15,797 nucleotides of DNA from JAQGMO01 sp050954505 (GTDB lineage Bacteria; Pseudomonadota; Gammaproteobacteria; Burkholderiales; Burkholderiaceae_D). The translations under genes were made by a program, and so were the position numbers. The notes under the pieces were generated by a model. That model was given only the letters and a program-made list of their open reading frames with translations. It did no database searches and was not told the DNA's origin. The stretch is taken from the NCBI GenBank assembly GCA_050954505.1, contig JBPBPY010000443.1, positions 1-15,797 of the forward strand, in the 5' to 3' direction. Positions 13,701-15,797 of the stretch are shown here, in pieces; position 1 is the stretch's first letter, and the number at the start of each line of letters is the position of its first letter.

Positions 13701-15161
13701 CTATTCCACTGCCTTGACCATGTCCTCGATGACCTTCTTGGCATCGCCAAACACCATCATGGTCTTGTCCATGTAAAACAGTTCATTGTCGAGTCCGGCA
13801 TACCCGGCTGCCATCGAACGCTTGTTGACAATCACGGTCTTGGCTTTGTAGGCCTCGAGAATGGGCATGCCGGCAATCGAGGACTTCGGGTCCTTGGCTG
13901 CAGGATTGACGACGTCATTGGCACCGAGCACCAGCACCACATCGGCCTGGCCGAATTCGCTGTTGATGTCTTCCATTTCAAAGACCTGGTCGTAGGGCAC
14001 CTCGGCTTCGGCCAGCAGCACGTTCATGTGGCCGGGCATGCGTCCAGCCACCGGATGGATGGCATACTTCACCGTCACGCCCTTGTGCGTCAGCTTTTCC
14101 GTCAGCTCCTTCAATGCATGCTGGGCGCGCGCCACCGCCAGGCCGTAGCCAGGCACGATGATGACGGTTTCCGCATTGCTCATCAAGAAGGCGGCGTCGT
14201 CGGCGGAACCGGACTTCACCGCCCGGGCCGCCTGGCCAGCTGCGCCTTCCTGCGCCGGTGCACCGCCGAACCCGCCAAGGATGACATTGAAAAACGAGCG
14301 GTTCATGGCCTTGCACATGATGTACGAAAGGATTGCACCCGAAGAGCCGACCAGAGAACCGGCAATGATGAGCATGGAATTGTTCAGCGAAAAACCGATG
14401 CCGGCTGCGGCCCAGCCGGAATAGCTGTTCAACATCGAAACCACCACCGGCATGTCGGCGCCGCCGATGGGAATGATGATCAGCACGCCAAGCACGAAAG
14501 CCAGGATGGCCATGAACACGAAGGGCAGCCAGGCAGCGTCGATACCGGGCGCAAAGCAGAAGATCAGTCCCAGCCCGACCATGCCGACGGCAATGATGAG
14601 GTTGATGAAATGCTGGCCCTTGAAGCTGACCGGCGCGCCCTGGAACAAGCGGAATTTGTATTTGCCGGAGAGCTTGCCGAAGGCGATCACCGAGCCCGAG
14701 AACGTCAGGGCGCCGACGATGGTGCCGATGAACAGTTCAAGCCGGTTGCCAAAGGGAATTGCCACACCGTGGCCGGCAATGCCGAACGCCCACGGCTCGG
14801 CCACTGCAGCCACTGCAATGCACACCGCCGCCAGCCCGATGAGCGAGTGCATGGCCGCCACCAGCTCCGGCATCTTGGTCATTTCCACCCGCTTGGCCAG
14901 CATGGTGCCAATGCCGCCGCCCACCACCACGCCTGCCACCAGCAGCATCATGCCGGGTCCGCCGCTGCCCATTTGCGCGCGCAGCTTGAGAATCAGTGCC
15001 ACGGTGGTCACCGCGGCAATGACCATGCCGCTCATGCCGAAGGTATTGCCGCGCCGCGCAGTCGAGGGATGCGACAAGCCCTTGAGCGCCTGGATGAAAC
15101 AGACCGACGCCACCAGGTACAGCATGGTGACCAGGTTCAGGCTGACGAATTCCAGGTTCAT
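13701..15161 (-). CDS. pntB: NAD(P) transhydrogenase subunit beta
   Basis: PntB is the membrane and NADP(H)-binding subunit of the proton-translocating transhydrogenase, which uses the proton gradient to drive hydride transfer from NADH to NADP+. The 486-residue product has multiple membrane helices over about residues 5-300 and a soluble NADP(H)-binding domain III from about 330, with the VPGYGLAVARAQ motif, HPVAGRMPGHMNVLLAEA and GANDVVNPAA. The ribosome site AGGGGAG lies five bases before the ATG at 15161. The start overlaps the pntAb stop by four bases (ATGA), so translation is coupled. A Gly/Ala-rich hinge near 310-330 links the membrane part and domain III. It is transcribed last in the operon and ends at the shared hairpin. 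Confidence 0.96.
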   Translation of the reverse strand: MNLEFVSLNLVTMLYLVASVCFIQALKGLSHPSTARRGNTFGMSGMVIAAVTTVALILKLRAQMGSGGPGMMLLVAGVVVGGGIGTMLAKRVEMTKMPELVAAMHSLIGLAAVCIAVAAVAEPWAFGIAGHGVAIPFGNRLELFIGTIVGALTFSGSVIAFGKLSGKYKFRLFQGAPVSFKGQHFINLIIAVGMVGLGLIFCFAPGIDAAWLPFVFMAILAFVLGVLIIIPIGGADMPVVVSMLNSYSGWAAAGIGFSLNNSMLIIAGSLVGSSGAILSYIMCKAMNRSFFNVILGGFGGAPAQEGAAGQAARAVKSGSADDAAFLMSNAETVIIVPGYGLAVARAQHALKELTEKLTHKGVTVKYAIHPVAGRMPGHMNVLLAEAEVPYDQVFEMEDINSEFGQADVVLVLGANDVVNPAAKDPKSSIAGMPILEAYKAKTVIVNKRSMAAGYAGLDNELFYMDKTMMVFGDAKKVIEDMVKAVE

Positions 15162-15508
15162 GATTGCTCCCCTGACCGGGCCAGCGAAGCGCTGGCCGCT
15201 TCGGGGGCCGGCTTGGTTTTCGGTTCTTTTTTCTTGAACATTTCCAGCATGCGCTGGGTGACCAGGAAACCGCCGAAGACATTCACCGCAGCCAGCGCCA
15301 CGGCCAGCGTGCCCATGACCTGGCCAAGCAGGCCTTCGGTCAGGCCGGCGGCCAGCATGGCACCAACGATGACGATGGCGGAAATGGCATTGGTGACCGC
15401 CATGAGCGGTGTGTGCAGGGCCGGCGTGACGGTCCAGACGACGTGGTAGCCGACATAGATCGCCAGCACGAAGATGATCAGGTTGATGACGGTATGACTG
15501 ATTTCCAT
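15158..15508 (-). CDS. pntAb: NAD(P) transhydrogenase subunit alpha, membrane part
   Basis: This corresponds to the C-terminal membrane segment of E. coli PntA, here a separate 116-residue protein, as in many alpha- and betaproteobacteria. Three to four hydrophobic helices are visible (VINLIIFVLAIYVGYHVVW; NAISAIVIVGAMLAAGL; VMGTLAVALAAVNVFGGFLV), followed by a Lys/Pro/Ala-rich cytoplasmic tail. TPALHTPLMAVTNAISAIV is the family signature. The frame is open to 15577, but the ATG at 15508 has GGGAG upstream and gives the usual N-terminus MEISHTVINL. It sits 13 bases after pntAa and overlaps pntB by four bases. Confidence 0.93.
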   Translation of the reverse strand: MEISHTVINLIIFVLAIYVGYHVVWTVTPALHTPLMAVTNAISAIVIVGAMLAAGLTEGLLGQVMGTLAVALAAVNVFGGFLVTQRMLEMFKKKEPKTKPAPEAASASLARSGEQS

Positions 15509-15521
15509 GATGCTCTCCCGG

Positions 15522-15797
15522 TTATTTGCGCAGCACTTCGCCATTCTGGCAAAGCAGCGTGGCGGCGACGATTTCATCTTCGCGGTTGATCACCAGCGCG
15601 GCCTGGTCGTCGACCACCAGCTTGAGGAAGTCGAGGACATTGCGTGCATACAGCGCCGAGGCATCGGCAGCCACCAGCGTGGCCAGGTCGGGCAAACCGA
15701 TGATGATGACGCCATGCCGGGTGACGGTCTGGCCCAGCTCGGAAAGCGGGCAGTTGCCGCCCTGCTCGACAGCCATGTCGACAATCACCGAACCAGG
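15522..15797 (-). CDS. pntAa: NAD(P) transhydrogenase subunit alpha, NAD-binding part, 5' end outside the window
   Basis: Only the C-terminal 91 codons are present; the frame runs off the right edge. They match the end of the NAD(H)-binding domain I of PntA: PGSVIVDMAVEQGGNCPLSE, then HGVIIIGLPDLATLVAADAS and YARNVLDFLKL. The subunit ends in a TAA at 15524-15522 instead of running on into the membrane helices, which confirms the split PntAa/PntAb form. A GTG at 15788 could look like a start but lies within the conserved GSVIVDMA motif. It is the first of the three pnt genes in the direction of transcription. Confidence 0.92.
   Translation of the reverse strand, partial: PGSVIVDMAVEQGGNCPLSELGQTVTRHGVIIIGLPDLATLVAADASALYARNVLDFLKLVVDDQAALVINREDEIVAATLLCQNGEVLRK

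Noticed and set aside
13557..15449. 630-codon plus-strand frame opposite the pnt genes
   Set aside because: It is antisense to pntB and pntAb, has His/Gln-rich composition typical of a reverse-complement shadow in GC-rich DNA, and shows no family motifs.
1..15797. CRISPR arrays, tRNA or rRNA genes, insertion sequences
   Set aside because: I saw no regularly spaced repeat-spacer array, no cloverleaf or rRNA-like sequence, and no transposase or terminal inverted repeats.

Overview
The window reads as a chromosomal segment of a betaproteobacterium, most likely family Oxalobacteraceae (Herbaspirillum or a relative). This rests on the high GC content, the gene order lptD-surA-pdxA-rsmA next to a divergent amgK-murU-pepP-ubiH run, a three-subunit (PntAa/PntAb/PntB) transhydrogenase, and protein sequences of that type. 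The genus is inferred, not shown. Most of the window is conserved housekeeping DNA; the accessory-looking part is about 860-2050.

Layout. (1) 2-859, plus strand: a pirin gene cut by the left edge, followed by a probable terminator. (2) 860-2054: an AT-rich leader with a good match to an HrpL-type hrp box (981-1009), then a 210-residue acidic protein made of five repeats of about 35 residues (1046-1678). I do not recognise it; promoter and N-terminus make it a candidate type III secretion substrate. A gene-free stretch with a 13-bp direct repeat and a hairpin follows. (3) 8418 down to 2055, minus strand: lptD-surA-pdxA-rsmA-creA, covering LPS export to the outer membrane, outer-membrane protein folding, vitamin B6 synthesis, 16S rRNA dimethylation and a small periplasmic protein. 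surA and pdxA overlap by one base. (4) 8419-8960: a divergent control region containing degenerate 12-bp tandem repeats. (5) 8961-13573, plus strand: amgK and murU (cell-wall sugar recycling to UDP-MurNAc), pepP (Xaa-Pro aminopeptidase) and a ubiH-family hydroxylase (ubiquinone synthesis) with two low-complexity insertions. pepP and ubiH overlap by one base. (6) 13593-13626: a perfect 14-bp stem between convergent genes. (7) 15797 down to 13701, minus strand: pntAa (cut by the right edge), pntAb and pntB, the proton-pumping NAD(P) transhydrogenase.

How the genes work together. The central block is an envelope cluster: LptD and SurA build the outer membrane (SurA is the known chaperone for LptD), while AmgK and MurU return recovered MurNAc to peptidoglycan precursors. 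A closely similar murU-amgK-lptD-surA-pdxA-rsmA order is known in Pseudomonas. The repeat protein under the hrp-like box is the only item that looks new; no type III secretion genes are visible here, so that link depends on the rest of the genome.
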